A DNA stretch of 64,000 bases from Spirosoma sp. 48-14. GTDB lineage: Bacteria > Bacteroidota > Bacteroidia > Cytophagales > Spirosomataceae. Location of the stretch: positions 61,747 through 125,746 of the forward strand of contig NZ_MKUD01000018.1 of the NCBI RefSeq assembly GCF_001898575.1, read 5' to 3'. This document shows, piece after piece, positions 28,456-38,437 of the stretch (position 1 is its first letter; each line of letters opens with the position of its first letter). The notes below the pieces were generated by a model. It searched no databases. It worked only from the letters and a program-made list of their open reading frames with translations, and had not been told where the DNA came from. A program made the position numbers and the translations under genes.

Positions 28456-28575
28456 ATGGTCCATTCAATTTGTAGGTACTGCCATAATGCGCTAGTAGAA
28501 TTGATAGACGAACCTCATCGACTGAAAGCGTTTCTGCACCAAGCATTGCAGAACGACACCCAACTGATTCTGTAA
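28456..28575 (+). CDS. Possible 39-aa small protein
   Basis: MVHSICRYCHNALVELIDEPHRLKAFLHQALQNDTQLIL* in an otherwise empty gap; could be chance. Confidence 0.2.
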   Translation: MVHSICRYCHNALVELIDEPHRLKAFLHQALQNDTQLIL

Positions 28576-28624
28576 AATCCGCAAACCAACCAACTGATCC
28601 ACAAAATCTAATCGTTCTAAAACT

Positions 28625-29047
28625 ATGGAAAAATGGGTTGTTTATGCTATCATCTCGATGGTATTTGCCGGTCTCACGTCAGTCATCGCTAAATTTGGAT
28701 TGAAGAACGTTAGTGGGGATACGGGACTGGCAGTTCGCACAGTTGTCGTGTTTTTGCTGGTCTGGGGCAATATCTTTTTCCTGCAAGGAACCAAACAGTT
28801 CCGTGCTCTAGATCGGGGGGCCATCCTTTTTCTGACTATTTCCGGGGTTACTACTTCACTATCCTGGATTTTTTATTACCGGGCAATCAAAATGGGGCCT
28901 GTTTCTCAGGTAGCCCTAATCGACAAAGGAAGTATTGTCATTGCTCTGCTCCTATCTGTATGGATACTTAAAGAGCCCATCACCCTAAAAACGACTGCTG
29001 GAGCCTTGCTGATTCTGCTGGGTCTTGGAGTCATTGCCTGGAAATAA
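28625..29047 (+). CDS. Half-size EamA (DMT) transporter
   Basis: MEKWVVYAIISMVFAGLTSVIAKFGLKNV...ILFLTISGVTTSLSWIFYYRAIKMGPVSQVALIDKGSIVIALLLSVWILKEPITLKTTAGALLILLGLGVIAWK. Confidence 0.92.
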   Translation: MEKWVVYAIISMVFAGLTSVIAKFGLKNVSGDTGLAVRTVVVFLLVWGNIFFLQGTKQFRALDRGAILFLTISGVTTSLSWIFYYRAIKMGPVSQVALIDKGSIVIALLLSVWILKEPITLKTTAGALLILLGLGVIAWK

Positions 29048-29175
29048 TTTCAATCTATTTTTTAGTTTATGCATTCTTGCCTGTAACAACTTTTGAAAGA
29101 TGCTTTACCTGAAACCTACTGACATAGGGTTGTCAGCCAGTTGATGGAAATTTGGCGTAAATCAATTGAAAAGCC

Positions 29176-29607
29176 ATGCGACAAGACCTGACTGTTTCTA
29201 AATCCATCGACATTAACGCTAGCCCAGCCCGAGTTTGGGAAGTATTAACCAACCCAGCACTTATTCAGGAATACCTGTTTGGTACCCAAACGCTTACCAA
29301 CTGGGCCATCGGCAGCGAGATTATTTTCCAGGGGGAATACGAAAATCAACACTATCGCGACAAGGGTACTATTCTGAAAAATGTACCCAACCAATTACTC
29401 AGCTATAGCTACTGGAGCGGCTTTTCAGGCCTGGACGAAAGACCCGAAAACTACGCTACAGTCACCTACCAAATTGCAGAGAAAGGCACAAACCTTGCTG
29501 AGTTCACCTGGACTCAGCAAGGTTTTTCATCAGAAGCAGGGTATAACCACTCGCTCAACGGTATGGATGATTTTCTTAAGCAGATCAAGGCGATTGCTGA
29601 GCGGTAG
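29176..29607 (+). CDS. SRPBCC / AHSA1-like domain protein
   Basis: VSKSIDINASPARVWEVLTNPALIQEYLFGTQTLTNWAIGSEIIFQGEYENQHYRDKGTIL...LAEFTWTQQGF. Confidence 0.92.
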   Translation: MRQDLTVSKSIDINASPARVWEVLTNPALIQEYLFGTQTLTNWAIGSEIIFQGEYENQHYRDKGTILKNVPNQLLSYSYWSGFSGLDERPENYATVTYQIAEKGTNLAEFTWTQQGFSSEAGYNHSLNGMDDFLKQIKAIAER

Positions 29608-29639
29608 TTTGTATGGTCATTGAGTGAAGAGGGCTTCAC

Positions 29640-30029
29640 TCAATGACAAATCGTTTGTAAAACCTTTTCTACAGCATCGTCAAGCTGTTGACGTTCATCG
29701 GGTTGATGATAAGTCGCCGTATAGAGACTATCCATCGTTTTCGTGATTTTCTCAGCCAATTGCCCCGTACGCAGTGTATAGTTCGCTTTAACGGAATCGA
29801 TCTGGGCACTTTGAGCAGACGTAAGTCGTATGCTGTGTTTTGCCAACGAATCTTCCATAAAACGAATATCATTGGCCGCCTTAAATCGTTCATTTTTCAA
29901 TTGACGGGCCTCACATTCCAGCGTTGCCATCAGTTGGGCATCGCGGGTTAACTGAGATTGCTGAATTTTCTGGCAGTTGCCAACCGCGAAGCCTATGAGT
30001 ACAAATCCAAGAGCCGTATTCCTGTTCAT
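29640..30029 (-). CDS. Hypothetical secreted protein
   Basis: MNRNTALGFVLIGFAVGNCQKIQQ...; helical, lipoprotein-like N terminus. Confidence 0.6.
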   Translation of the reverse strand: MNRNTALGFVLIGFAVGNCQKIQQSQLTRDAQLMATLECEARQLKNERFKAANDIRFMEDSLAKHSIRLTSAQSAQIDSVKANYTLRTGQLAEKITKTMDSLYTATYHQPDERQQLDDAVEKVLQTICH

Positions 30030-30033
30030 TGTG

Positions 30034-31455
30034 TTATTTTATCGTTTGTGGCCACTGAATCGACTTTATAACATTGTCGCCAATACCGCGTCCCATCAAC
30101 AAACCGTTCAGGTTATCCATATCGTAGTGAATACCACCATATAGCCGGGAATTAGCACATTCCTGAGCCATGGCCGAAAAGTTGGTAAACTTCCTAGGCT
30201 GAAACCCATGCTGTACTTGTGAGCGGTCGGTAAACGCATAGTTCCCATCGCCATTCGTAAATAGTTTTATAAAGATTCGTTCACCCACACCGATTTCCGT
30301 AGCGTGTCCTGATGTATAGGCTGGAAACGCTGGTGTACCGATCACAGTCTGAAAATTTGGATCTATGTACTTCTGGATGTACGACACCGGCCGGATCAAT
30401 GAGTAATCGTATTTCGCTTTCCAACAGGCGATAAATGCATCGATCTCCGCAATACCTAACATAGCATAACCGACTACTGCTTTTTCAAGCGTAGCATTGG
30501 TTTCTTCCAGCAACTGCGTCATAATGTTAAACGTGTGGCCGGTAGGTGTGCAAGTGGCAAACGGATCGTCGGCCCAAAATTTGGCGATCTCAACCTGCTC
30601 AGCAGTATTGCCTTTAACCTGATTGTAAACAGCTAGTGCCTGTTTATAGAAATTCGATGTTTTATCGGTTGAGAAGGCAATTGGCTTTACCGGATTGCCA
30701 AACGTCATGTTGGAGGCAACAATAGGACGGCATTTTGCCCAGTAAGGACTTAGGGGTGTGAGATTTTTGGCATCGGTCGGCACCCATTTATCCACGCCCG
30801 TAACTGGCGTAAACGGTTTTGAAAACGGATTCAAATAAGAATCGTGCCCGCCGTCGGTCTTAGAATATTCGTAAATCGCCTGCGATATAGCCTTTCCATG
30901 TTGCTCAGAAAGATCAGCCAGGGGCTTGTTAATCGTAGCTGTGAAATTGGCCAGATTTTGGGCTTCCAGATCGTTTATTTTTTTCAGGTTGGCTTCACTT
31001 AAGTTCTTGCCGAACATATTCCGCATCATGTCCGCTACTGCGGCATTGACCACAATGCCCCAATGGTACCGTATATAATCTGGTGATGCTTTGGGCATAC
31101 TGGCAGGCACGAGCTGATTGATTTGTCCGGCAAGGGGGCTTGCATTCGGAATCCCACTATACACCGACTCGTAGGCGGCTATACCTACATACCCAAATGC
31201 CCGGGAAGCCTGCGGAGGTAAAAAACCCGCCGTTTCTTTTACAATTCGACATTCGAGCGAAAACCACTCACGTAGAAAATCAGCGGAATAATTAGAAACT
31301 GTGTTCGGCTTGACTGGCTCTACATCAATCGTAGAGGTACACCCTGCTATAAGTAGTCCTAAAATCGCTACATAAAGGAAACGAACTCGAATAAACCCTC
31401 TCAAATTCAACAAATTACCTAATTTCAATTGTAGTATGTAGTACACTATTTTCAT
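30034..31455 (-). CDS. Vanadium-dependent haloperoxidase / PAP2-related lipoprotein
   Basis: Lipobox GLLIAGCTS; FIACWKAKYDYSLIRPVSYIQKYIDPNFQTVIGTPAFPAYTSGHATEIGVGERIF...CANSRLYGGIHYDMDNLNGLLMGRGIGDNV. Confidence 0.88.
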   Translation of the reverse strand: MKIVYYILQLKLGNLLNLRGFIRVRFLYVAILGLLIAGCTSTIDVEPVKPNTVSNYSADFLREWFSLECRIVKETAGFLPPQASRAFGYVGIAAYESVYSGIPNASPLAGQINQLVPASMPKASPDYIRYHWGIVVNAAVADMMRNMFGKNLSEANLKKINDLEAQNLANFTATINKPLADLSEQHGKAISQAIYEYSKTDGGHDSYLNPFSKPFTPVTGVDKWVPTDAKNLTPLSPYWAKCRPIVASNMTFGNPVKPIAFSTDKTSNFYKQALAVYNQVKGNTAEQVEIAKFWADDPFATCTPTGHTFNIMTQLLEETNATLEKAVVGYAMLGIAEIDAFIACWKAKYDYSLIRPVSYIQKYIDPNFQTVIGTPAFPAYTSGHATEIGVGERIFIKLFTNGDGNYAFTDRSQVQHGFQPRKFTNFSAMAQECANSRLYGGIHYDMDNLNGLLMGRGIGDNVIKSIQWPQTIK

Positions 31456-31798
31456 GATCAGTGAAAGTTATGGTGAAGTCACGGTGTATTTACTTTGGTA
31501 CCACCTCTGACGGTTAATACCGTGTAAAGCCACCGCCAACAGATCTTACGAGACATTAAACCCCAAACAAATGAATGCCCCAGCGATACAGCTTAACTAC
31601 CCCAAGCGAACGTAGAGCCTGGATAGTGGTTTACTCGAACAAATCGGGCCAGCACCAGCCCTATGCCTGTAAGCCTTCTTTATTCGGTGTGCATTTTCGG
31701 GAAACAGATGAATCGCCGATGTACGCATAGCGTGGCAACCTCAGTCTTTCAGTCGACAACTGGAGACAGAGGATGGGGCAACGCTGTAGATAATCACT

Positions 31799-32338
31799 TC
31801 AGCACTCGGGAGGGGGCGAATGAATAGGCAGAGATCGCGCCAGAAACACAAATGACAGATCAGGAATGCGAATGGTCTTTCGCCAATGCGGGGTAAGAAA
31901 ATAAAAAACCACTCGTGGAGTGGGCGAATACTCTTTCAGTAAGAACTTAAGAAAGCGATTAGCTTTTCGTTGTGATTCACTAGCTTCGCTAATATGGTCA
32001 TTCAGAAAAGAGAGTAAATCATGCTGCCAAACCGAATGACTTTCCATTTCAAGGCCAGCAATATAAAGAATGGCCTCTCTTACTTCCATACTAACAACTG
32101 AGTAATAGTGGCCGCGATATGTAAAGCCATCAGATGTTGTATGGGTAATATCGTTGAGTTCAAATTTATTTTTTAGCGGAATTTGAAACTCGACAAGACT
32201 ATCTACCGATCGATATACTAAAAGGCGCTCCGATAAATCGTGTTCAGCCTGCCACCAGCTAGCTATCGCCACTAGCATATAAGCCAGCGTATGATATACG
32301 ATCAATATAAAAAAGCCGATGGATAGAACTTTCTTCAC
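31799..32338 (-). CDS. Hypothetical membrane-anchored protein
   Basis: MKKVLSIGFFILIVYHTLAYMLVAIASWWQAEHDLSERL...; C-terminal SPPPEC. Confidence 0.6.
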   Translation of the reverse strand: MKKVLSIGFFILIVYHTLAYMLVAIASWWQAEHDLSERLLVYRSVDSLVEFQIPLKNKFELNDITHTTSDGFTYRGHYYSVVSMEVREAILYIAGLEMESHSVWQHDLLSFLNDHISEASESQRKANRFLKFLLKEYSPTPRVVFYFLTPHWRKTIRIPDLSFVFLARSLPIHSPPPEC

Positions 32339-32436
32339 GTAAAGAGGTTTGGCAACGTAACATCAACGAATGCCAAGCCATCTACAAAACTTATGCCAGT
32401 CTTCTAATTCACTTTTCTATTGAAAATGATGGTAGA

Positions 32437-32483
32437 GCGGCTATTTGGTTATTTCTACTGCTTTGAAATAACCAAATAGCCGC
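32437..32483 (-). terminator. Terminator-like hairpin downstream of acyl-CoA dehydrogenase
   Basis: GCGGCTATTTGGTTATTTC (32437-32455) / GAAATAACCAAATAGCCGC (32465-32483), 19-bp perfect stem. Confidence 0.65.
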
Positions 32484-32516
32484 CCCGTTTTAAGGTAATC
32501 TGATTCGTTCATCAAC

Positions 32517-33725
32517 CTATTTAAAGGCAGGAATGCCGGTAATTTCTGCCCCCAGAATAAGCAGTTGAATATCGTGTGTGCCTTCGTAAGTACTAACCGA
32601 TTCAAGGTTCATGAGATGCCGCATAATCGGGTATTCGCCTGAAATACCCATAGCGCCCAAAATCTGGCGAGCCTCGCGGGCAGTTCTTAAAGCCATTTCG
32701 ACATTGTTACGTTTGGCTAGTGAGATCTGCGCTACGGAAGCCCGATCTTCATTTTTGAGCATCCCCAACCGCCAGCAAAGTAGTTGAGCCTGCGTTATGT
32801 CGGTCAGCATCTCGGCCAGTTTCTTCTGTACAAGCTGAAAACTGGCGATGGGTTTATTAAACTGAATCCGTTCGAGTGCATATCGCCGGGCCACTTCGTA
32901 GCACTCCATAGCAGCTCCAACCGCACCCCAGCAAATGCCGTAACGAGCCTGTTCCAGGCATTTCAAGGCACTTTTTAATCCGTATGCTTCGGGCAGAATG
33001 TTCTCTTTCGGCACCTGTACATCCCGAAACACCAGTTCACCCGTACTACTGGCCCTGAGCGACCATTTATTTTTGATTTCGGCGGTCGTAAACCCTTCCA
33101 TGCCACGCTCCAGAATCAGACCGCGAACTTTTCCCTGGTCGTTTCTGGCCCACACAATGGCAATATCAGCAATGTTGGCGTTGGTAATCCAGAGTTTAGA
33201 GCCATTGAGCAGGTAGTAATCGCTGCGCTCGATAAAGTTCGATTCCATACCACCGGGATCTGACCCATGATTAGGCTCTGTAAGGCCAAAGCAACCCAGC
33301 ATTTCGCCCTTTGCCAGTTTAGGCAGGTACTTTTTCTTCTGCTTTTCCGAACCAAATGTCAGGATAGGATACATGACCAGGGAGTTTTGAACGGATACGC
33401 ATGAACGCATACCCGAATCCCCCCGTTCGATTTCCTGTGTCATGAGGCCATACGAAATCTGATCCAGCCCACCGCCCCCATATTCGGTTGGGATGGTAGC
33501 TCCAAACACACCAATCTGGCCAAACTTACGAACCAGATGCTGGGGGAATTCGGCCCGTTGGGCATACTCTTCAGCAATGGGTGTTATTTCGCGCTTTACA
33601 AAATCGCGCACAGCCGACCGAACCAGCTTATGTTCGGCCGTAAAGAGGTCGTCGAGGTTATAGAAATCAGGCGATTCGAACGTATCGACCTTGTTTCTGG
33701 GCGGAGTTATCGATTGGGATTGCAT
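32517..33725 (-). CDS. Acyl-CoA dehydrogenase, glutaryl-CoA dehydrogenase-like
   Basis: GVFGATIPTEYGGGGLDQISYGLMTQEIERGDSGMRSCVSVQNSLVMYPI...GCFGLTEPNHGSDPGGMES...RQILGAMGISGEYPIMRHLMNLESVSTYEGTHDIQLLILG. Confidence 0.93.
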   Translation of the reverse strand: MQSQSITPPRNKVDTFESPDFYNLDDLFTAEHKLVRSAVRDFVKREITPIAEEYAQRAEFPQHLVRKFGQIGVFGATIPTEYGGGGLDQISYGLMTQEIERGDSGMRSCVSVQNSLVMYPILTFGSEKQKKKYLPKLAKGEMLGCFGLTEPNHGSDPGGMESNFIERSDYYLLNGSKLWITNANIADIAIVWARNDQGKVRGLILERGMEGFTTAEIKNKWSLRASSTGELVFRDVQVPKENILPEAYGLKSALKCLEQARYGICWGAVGAAMECYEVARRYALERIQFNKPIASFQLVQKKLAEMLTDITQAQLLCWRLGMLKNEDRASVAQISLAKRNNVEMALRTAREARQILGAMGISGEYPIMRHLMNLESVSTYEGTHDIQLLILGAEITGIPAFK

Positions 33726-33850
33726 AGTGGGTTAACCGAAAAAAACGGGGCTTGTTGTAGGAATAGGCTATTTTTCGCCAATTTACGAGAAGAAATGTGT
33801 ATCCGTTCAGACTGGCATTTTCTGGTTGAACGACAGGCCAAATCAATTTC

Positions 33851-34399
33851 ATGAAAATCCACATTTTTGGTGCATCTGGCTCGGGGGTTACTACGCTGGG
33901 CAACGCCTTATCTGCCCAAACTGGCATTCCTTATTTCGATACGGATGCGTATTACTGGATACCTTCAAACCCGCCCTATCTTTTCAGAAGAGAACCGACT
34001 GAACGTATTGCTTTACTGACCAGCGACATAAGCTATTCCACAAACTGGATTATTGGAGGATCGCTTCTTAACTGGGGCGACCAATGGCTTTCTGCGTTCG
34101 ATCTGGCCGTTTTCCTCTGGGTCCCTCCTGACTTACGACTGGAACGGTTGCGCAAACGAGAGTTTGAGCGGTATGGCGATATCATTTTTACGGACAAAGA
34201 TCGCCATCAACAATCCGAAGAATTCATTGACTGGGCATCGGGCTATGACACCAACGTAGCCCATGGGCGGACATTACAGGCGCATGAAAACTGGATGAAG
34301 AAACTTACCTGCCCCCTCATCGAACTTCGGGGCAACCATACTGTTGCCGAGCGGTTAGCCATGGTTACCCACCAACTGACCCTTCAAAACCATAGGTAA
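33851..34399 (+). CDS. P-loop adenylate-kinase-like NTPase
   Basis: MKIHIFGASGSGVTTLGNALSAQTGIPYFDTDAYYW (Walker A GASGSGVTT). Confidence 0.88.
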   Translation: MKIHIFGASGSGVTTLGNALSAQTGIPYFDTDAYYWIPSNPPYLFRREPTERIALLTSDISYSTNWIIGGSLLNWGDQWLSAFDLAVFLWVPPDLRLERLRKREFERYGDIIFTDKDRHQQSEEFIDWASGYDTNVAHGRTLQAHENWMKKLTCPLIELRGNHTVAERLAMVTHQLTLQNHR

Positions 34400-34428
34400 G
34401 AATCCAAATTCGTTCACTTTACTAAAAC

Positions 34429-36141
34429 ATGGCAAACTTCCTCATCGATAGCCGCAAGGCGCAAACCTACGATGCCATTGTTGTGGGGTCTGGTATCAGT
34501 GGCGGCTGGGCGGCCAAAGAACTTACGCAACAGGGTCTTCGAACGTTGCTGCTGGAACGTGGGCGTCCCGTCAATCACGTTACCGATTATCCGACGGCCA
34601 TGCTGAATCCCTGGCAACTGGAGCATCGGGGGCAGGTGCCACTGGCCATTCGAAACGAGTATTCAATAGCCAGCCGGAATTATGCCTTCCATGAGGATAC
34701 CATGCACTTTTTTGCCAAAGACAGTGAGCAGCCTTACGTGCAGGAAAAGCCCTACGACTGGATACATGGCTATCAGGTTGGTGGACGTTCGCTAACCTGG
34801 GGGCGGCAAACCCAACGCTGGAGCGATTTCGATTTTGAAGGCCCCGCCCGTGATGGTTATGCCGTAGACTGGCCCATTCGGTATGCCGATATAGCGCCCT
34901 GGTACAGCCATGTAGAACGATTTGTTGGCATAACCGGCCACAAAGATGGGCTGGCTACCCTGCCCGATGGCGAGTTTTTACCCCCACACGAGATGTCCTG
35001 TGTGGAACGTTATTTTAAACAACAGGTATCGGCTCGCCATTCGGACCGGCATGTGATTATCGGCCGGGCTGCCCATATTACAGAGCCGAAGCCTATTCAT
35101 ACACAACAGGGCCGGGCACGTTGCCAGCATCGAACCCTTTGCGAACGGGGCTGTCCATACGGCGGGTATTTTAGCAGTAATGCCTCCACCATACCCTGGG
35201 CCATGCGTACCGGCAAACTTACCCTACGCCCCTATTCGGTAGTGCATTCCATCATCTATGATGAGCAAAAACAGCGGGCAACGGGCGTTCGTGTGATCGA
35301 CACCCAGACGCATCAAATGACGGAATACTACGCCCGGATTATTTTTGCCAACGCGTCGGCGCTCCATACAAACCTGATCCTACTGAATTCCACCTCCCAT
35401 CGTTTTCCGAATGGGCTGGGCAACGATTCAGGGTTACTGGGAACGCATATGGCTTTTCATAGCTATCGGGGCCGGGTTACGGCCACTTACGATGGCTTGC
35501 TGGATTCCACCACCGACGGGCGACGGCCCAACAGCAGCTATATTCCTCGCTTTCGGAACGTTTTTAAGCAGGAAACCGACTTCCTGCGTGGTTATGCTGC
35601 TACCTTTTATTCATCTCGAAATCCTGTTGACAATCAGGAAGGTGTCGGTGCGGCTTTAAAACAGAACCTGATCAATCCTGGTCTGGGCGAATGGCAGGTC
35701 GGATCGGCCATGATGGCTGAAACCATACCGAAAGCGCATAGTACCGTTCGGCTCGATCCGGCTCTTAAAGATAATTTTGGGATTCCGCAGCTACGCGTAT
35801 CGGTTGACTATGATGAGAATGACCGGAAGATTCTGAACGATTTCTTTGAGCAGTTTAGCGAAATGTTTACCCAGGCGGGTTTTAAAAACATTCGGACGAT
35901 TGATACAGGGCGATTACCTGGCAGCGAAAACCATGAGATGGGTGGTGTCCGCATGGGCCGTGATCCTAAAACGTCGCTGCTCAACCGCTGGAATCAACTC
36001 CACCACTGTTCAAATGTATTCGTTACCGACGGCGCCTGCATGACTTCTACCAGCACCCAAAATCCGTCGCTGACCTACATGGCCCTTACGGCCCGAGCCG
36101 CCAATTACGCAGTCAGGCAGATGAAGAGATCAGCGCTTTAA
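34429..36141 (+). CDS. GMC-type FAD oxidoreductase
   Basis: YDAIVVGSGISGGWAAKELTQQGLRTLLLERG...C-terminal NHEMGGVRMGRDPKTSLLNRWNQLHHCSNVFVTDGACMTSTSTQNPSLTYMALTARAA. Confidence 0.93.
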   Translation: MANFLIDSRKAQTYDAIVVGSGISGGWAAKELTQQGLRTLLLERGRPVNHVTDYPTAMLNPWQLEHRGQVPLAIRNEYSIASRNYAFHEDTMHFFAKDSEQPYVQEKPYDWIHGYQVGGRSLTWGRQTQRWSDFDFEGPARDGYAVDWPIRYADIAPWYSHVERFVGITGHKDGLATLPDGEFLPPHEMSCVERYFKQQVSARHSDRHVIIGRAAHITEPKPIHTQQGRARCQHRTLCERGCPYGGYFSSNASTIPWAMRTGKLTLRPYSVVHSIIYDEQKQRATGVRVIDTQTHQMTEYYARIIFANASALHTNLILLNSTSHRFPNGLGNDSGLLGTHMAFHSYRGRVTATYDGLLDSTTDGRRPNSSYIPRFRNVFKQETDFLRGYAATFYSSRNPVDNQEGVGAALKQNLINPGLGEWQVGSAMMAETIPKAHSTVRLDPALKDNFGIPQLRVSVDYDENDRKILNDFFEQFSEMFTQAGFKNIRTIDTGRLPGSENHEMGGVRMGRDPKTSLLNRWNQLHHCSNVFVTDGACMTSTSTQNPSLTYMALTARAANYAVRQMKRSAL

Positions 36142-36142
36142 C

Positions 36143-36221
36143 TTTGTCATTCTGAGGAACTAAGAATCTCAAAATTCCCTAATAGGATGCATTAAGATTC
36201 TTCGTTCCTCAGAATGACAAA
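36143..36221. repeat. REP-like palindromic element (GTCATTCTGAGGAAC type)
   Basis: TTTGTCATTCTGAGGAACTAAGAATCT (36143-36169) / AGATTCTTCGTTCCTCAGAATGACAAA (36195-36221), 26 of 27 paired. Confidence 0.85.
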
Positions 36222-36230
36222 AAAGTAAAG

Positions 36231-38195
36231 CTACCGCTTGCTGGTTGCCGAACCGGGAGCAGCAGAGCCTCCCTGCTTCAACAACCAGCTTGCCAATTCT
36301 TTAGCTGCCTTAAAATTCTCATACTGAGCCGGAATTTTCCGCCCGTCTACATACTCATTATACAACCAGGGATCGCCAACCGCAAACACGGTTCCTTTGC
36401 CTACTTTGGCAACACCCATAATCACATCACCGGCATCCGTAACCATCGCTTTAGCCGGAGCTTTCACGCTCAATGGCGACAGTTCCTTGATGTATACCGT
36501 TCTGGTTGTTGGGAATACCGCATTACCAGCCGGGATACTGATTTTTCCCTGCTCAAATTTGTCGCCCTGCACCATGTTCCGATTTTTGGGCAGGAACTGC
36601 ATACCGAATCGGGCAGCTAGCTGGTTGAAATGCTTGTGTTCGCAGTTCGATGTATCGTTGGCCATCAGTACCAGCGTACCACCTGCCTCAACCCAACTGG
36701 CAATGGCATTGATGTCGCTTTCGCTCACGTAATTAGGTTTAGGCGTTTCCTTTGGTGTGTCGGGATCAACAATAATGTACACATCAACCCCTTTCAGCGA
36801 CGCGGCTGTCGGAGCGCCTGTAACAGTGGTTGTTTTAGCACCCAGTTTGCGAAAAATACTCCCCCACCAGAAAAATCCCGAATGCTGCTGATCGTCCCAG
36901 GTGTAATGAAACGGCTCCTGTTCACCCGTATAGCCTTTTCGGAATTCGTGGTTGAAATAATTATCGACGGCAACAGTTTTGCCTTTTCCGAGACCATCTT
37001 CGGCAGCGATCTCCATCTCGACACTCGCCATGATAAACGGCCCCACGCCTTTCAGGTCATCCTGCCGAATCGGTTCGCTGAGGTAGTATTCGTAACTGCC
37101 ATCGCGATAGGGTGTTCCTCCCAGCCCCCCTACTACTACCGTTTTTTCGAGGTGAATGAGTCCTTTATCGTCGGTCGTGATAAACTGTTTCAGGATACCT
37201 TGATAGCCTTTCCGCGCAGGTGTCATCATTGATGCCGGAAGATAGCCCATGCGTACACCTTTGACCAGGGCATACACAAACATGCAGGAACCCGATGCTT
37301 CGAGGTAATTTCCTTTGTCGCCCATGCGGTCGGTTACCTGCCACCAGCACCCTGATTTGGGGTCCTGAAATTTCACCAGCGACGGCATGAACCGATTCAG
37401 AATAGCAATCAGTTCACCACGACGAGGGTGATTTTTGGGAATATAATCCAGTACATCGACCAGTGCCATTGCATACCAGCCCATAGCCCGACTCCAGAAA
37501 TTGGGCGAATTACCTGTTTCTTTGTTGGCCCATTTCTGTTCACGACTTTCGTCCCAACCGTGGTAAATCAGCCCGGTTTTAGGATCGCGGGCGTGTTTCT
37601 CCATCCAGACGAACTCATTGATTATATCGTCGTAGTGTTTGGCATCGCCAAATAAGGCAGTGTACTCCGCATAGAACGGCTCAGCCATGTAGAGTCCATC
37701 GAGCCACATCTGATAAGGGTACCGTTTCTTGTGCCAGTAGCCGCCCTCTTTTGTACGTGGTTGCTCAGCCAGTTGTTTTCGAAGCAGGTCTGCTGCTTTC
37801 CGGTATTTTTCTTTACCCGGTAATGTCTGCTGATACAGTAGGAGCAACGACCGGCCGGGTGTAATAAAATCCAGATTATAATCGTCGAGCTTATAGGTAC
37901 GGATATCGCCATCAGCTTTTACATACCGATCCATATTTTTCTGGATGTAATTGAAATAGCGATCGTCGGCGGTGCGGTACCAAACCTGTTTTACACCTTC
38001 CAGCAAAACGCCCGTTTCGTATTCCCAATGGGCAATCCCCTTAGTGCCGTCCTGGCGTTTATACGAAATGGAATCAGGGTTACTGGCTATAATAGAGGTT
38101 ACCATACGCTGCGACCACGGGAGGGTTGCGCCAGACTGGGCCAATACGACCTGACTTACTACCATCAAACAACTGAAAAGGCGAAACTTCATCAT
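36231..38195 (-). CDS. Glycoside hydrolase family 88/105 with C-terminal DUF4350/ThuA-like domain
   Basis: PYQMWLDGLYMAEPFYAEYTALFGD...NFWSRAMGWYAMALVDVLDYIPKNHPRRGEL...YLEASGSCMFVYALVKGVRMGYLP; C-terminal VDVYIIVDPDTPKETPKPNYVSESDINAIASWVEAGGTLVLMAND. Confidence 0.9.
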   Translation of the reverse strand: MMKFRLFSCLMVVSQVVLAQSGATLPWSQRMVTSIIASNPDSISYKRQDGTKGIAHWEYETGVLLEGVKQVWYRTADDRYFNYIQKNMDRYVKADGDIRTYKLDDYNLDFITPGRSLLLLYQQTLPGKEKYRKAADLLRKQLAEQPRTKEGGYWHKKRYPYQMWLDGLYMAEPFYAEYTALFGDAKHYDDIINEFVWMEKHARDPKTGLIYHGWDESREQKWANKETGNSPNFWSRAMGWYAMALVDVLDYIPKNHPRRGELIAILNRFMPSLVKFQDPKSGCWWQVTDRMGDKGNYLEASGSCMFVYALVKGVRMGYLPASMMTPARKGYQGILKQFITTDDKGLIHLEKTVVVGGLGGTPYRDGSYEYYLSEPIRQDDLKGVGPFIMASVEMEIAAEDGLGKGKTVAVDNYFNHEFRKGYTGEQEPFHYTWDDQQHSGFFWWGSIFRKLGAKTTTVTGAPTAASLKGVDVYIIVDPDTPKETPKPNYVSESDINAIASWVEAGGTLVLMANDTSNCEHKHFNQLAARFGMQFLPKNRNMVQGDKFEQGKISIPAGNAVFPTTRTVYIKELSPLSVKAPAKAMVTDAGDVIMGVAKVGKGTVFAVGDPWLYNEYVDGRKIPAQYENFKAAKELASWLLKQGGSAAPGSATSKR

Positions 38196-38437
38196 TTTTT
38201 ATGGGCTACCCTCAACTAGCCAATTTGGACTAAATTTTTGTCTTATCAATCTCTATAATCTGCGTAAATCATACAGATCGTGATTGATCGCTGAATAAGA
38301 ATATAGTCATAAATTCGGCCCACATACTCTCTGACTGGCATAAAAAATGTTACTTGACAGGCAATCGAACCCAAACCCAGGGCTGCCTGTTACCTAACAA
38401 ATAGTCCTTTGCCAGATAAACACTGGCCGTTTTCACG

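Noticed and set aside
36630-37232. 200-aa plus-strand ORF inside the GH105 gene
   Set aside because: Antisense to a clear CDS; no recognisable motif.
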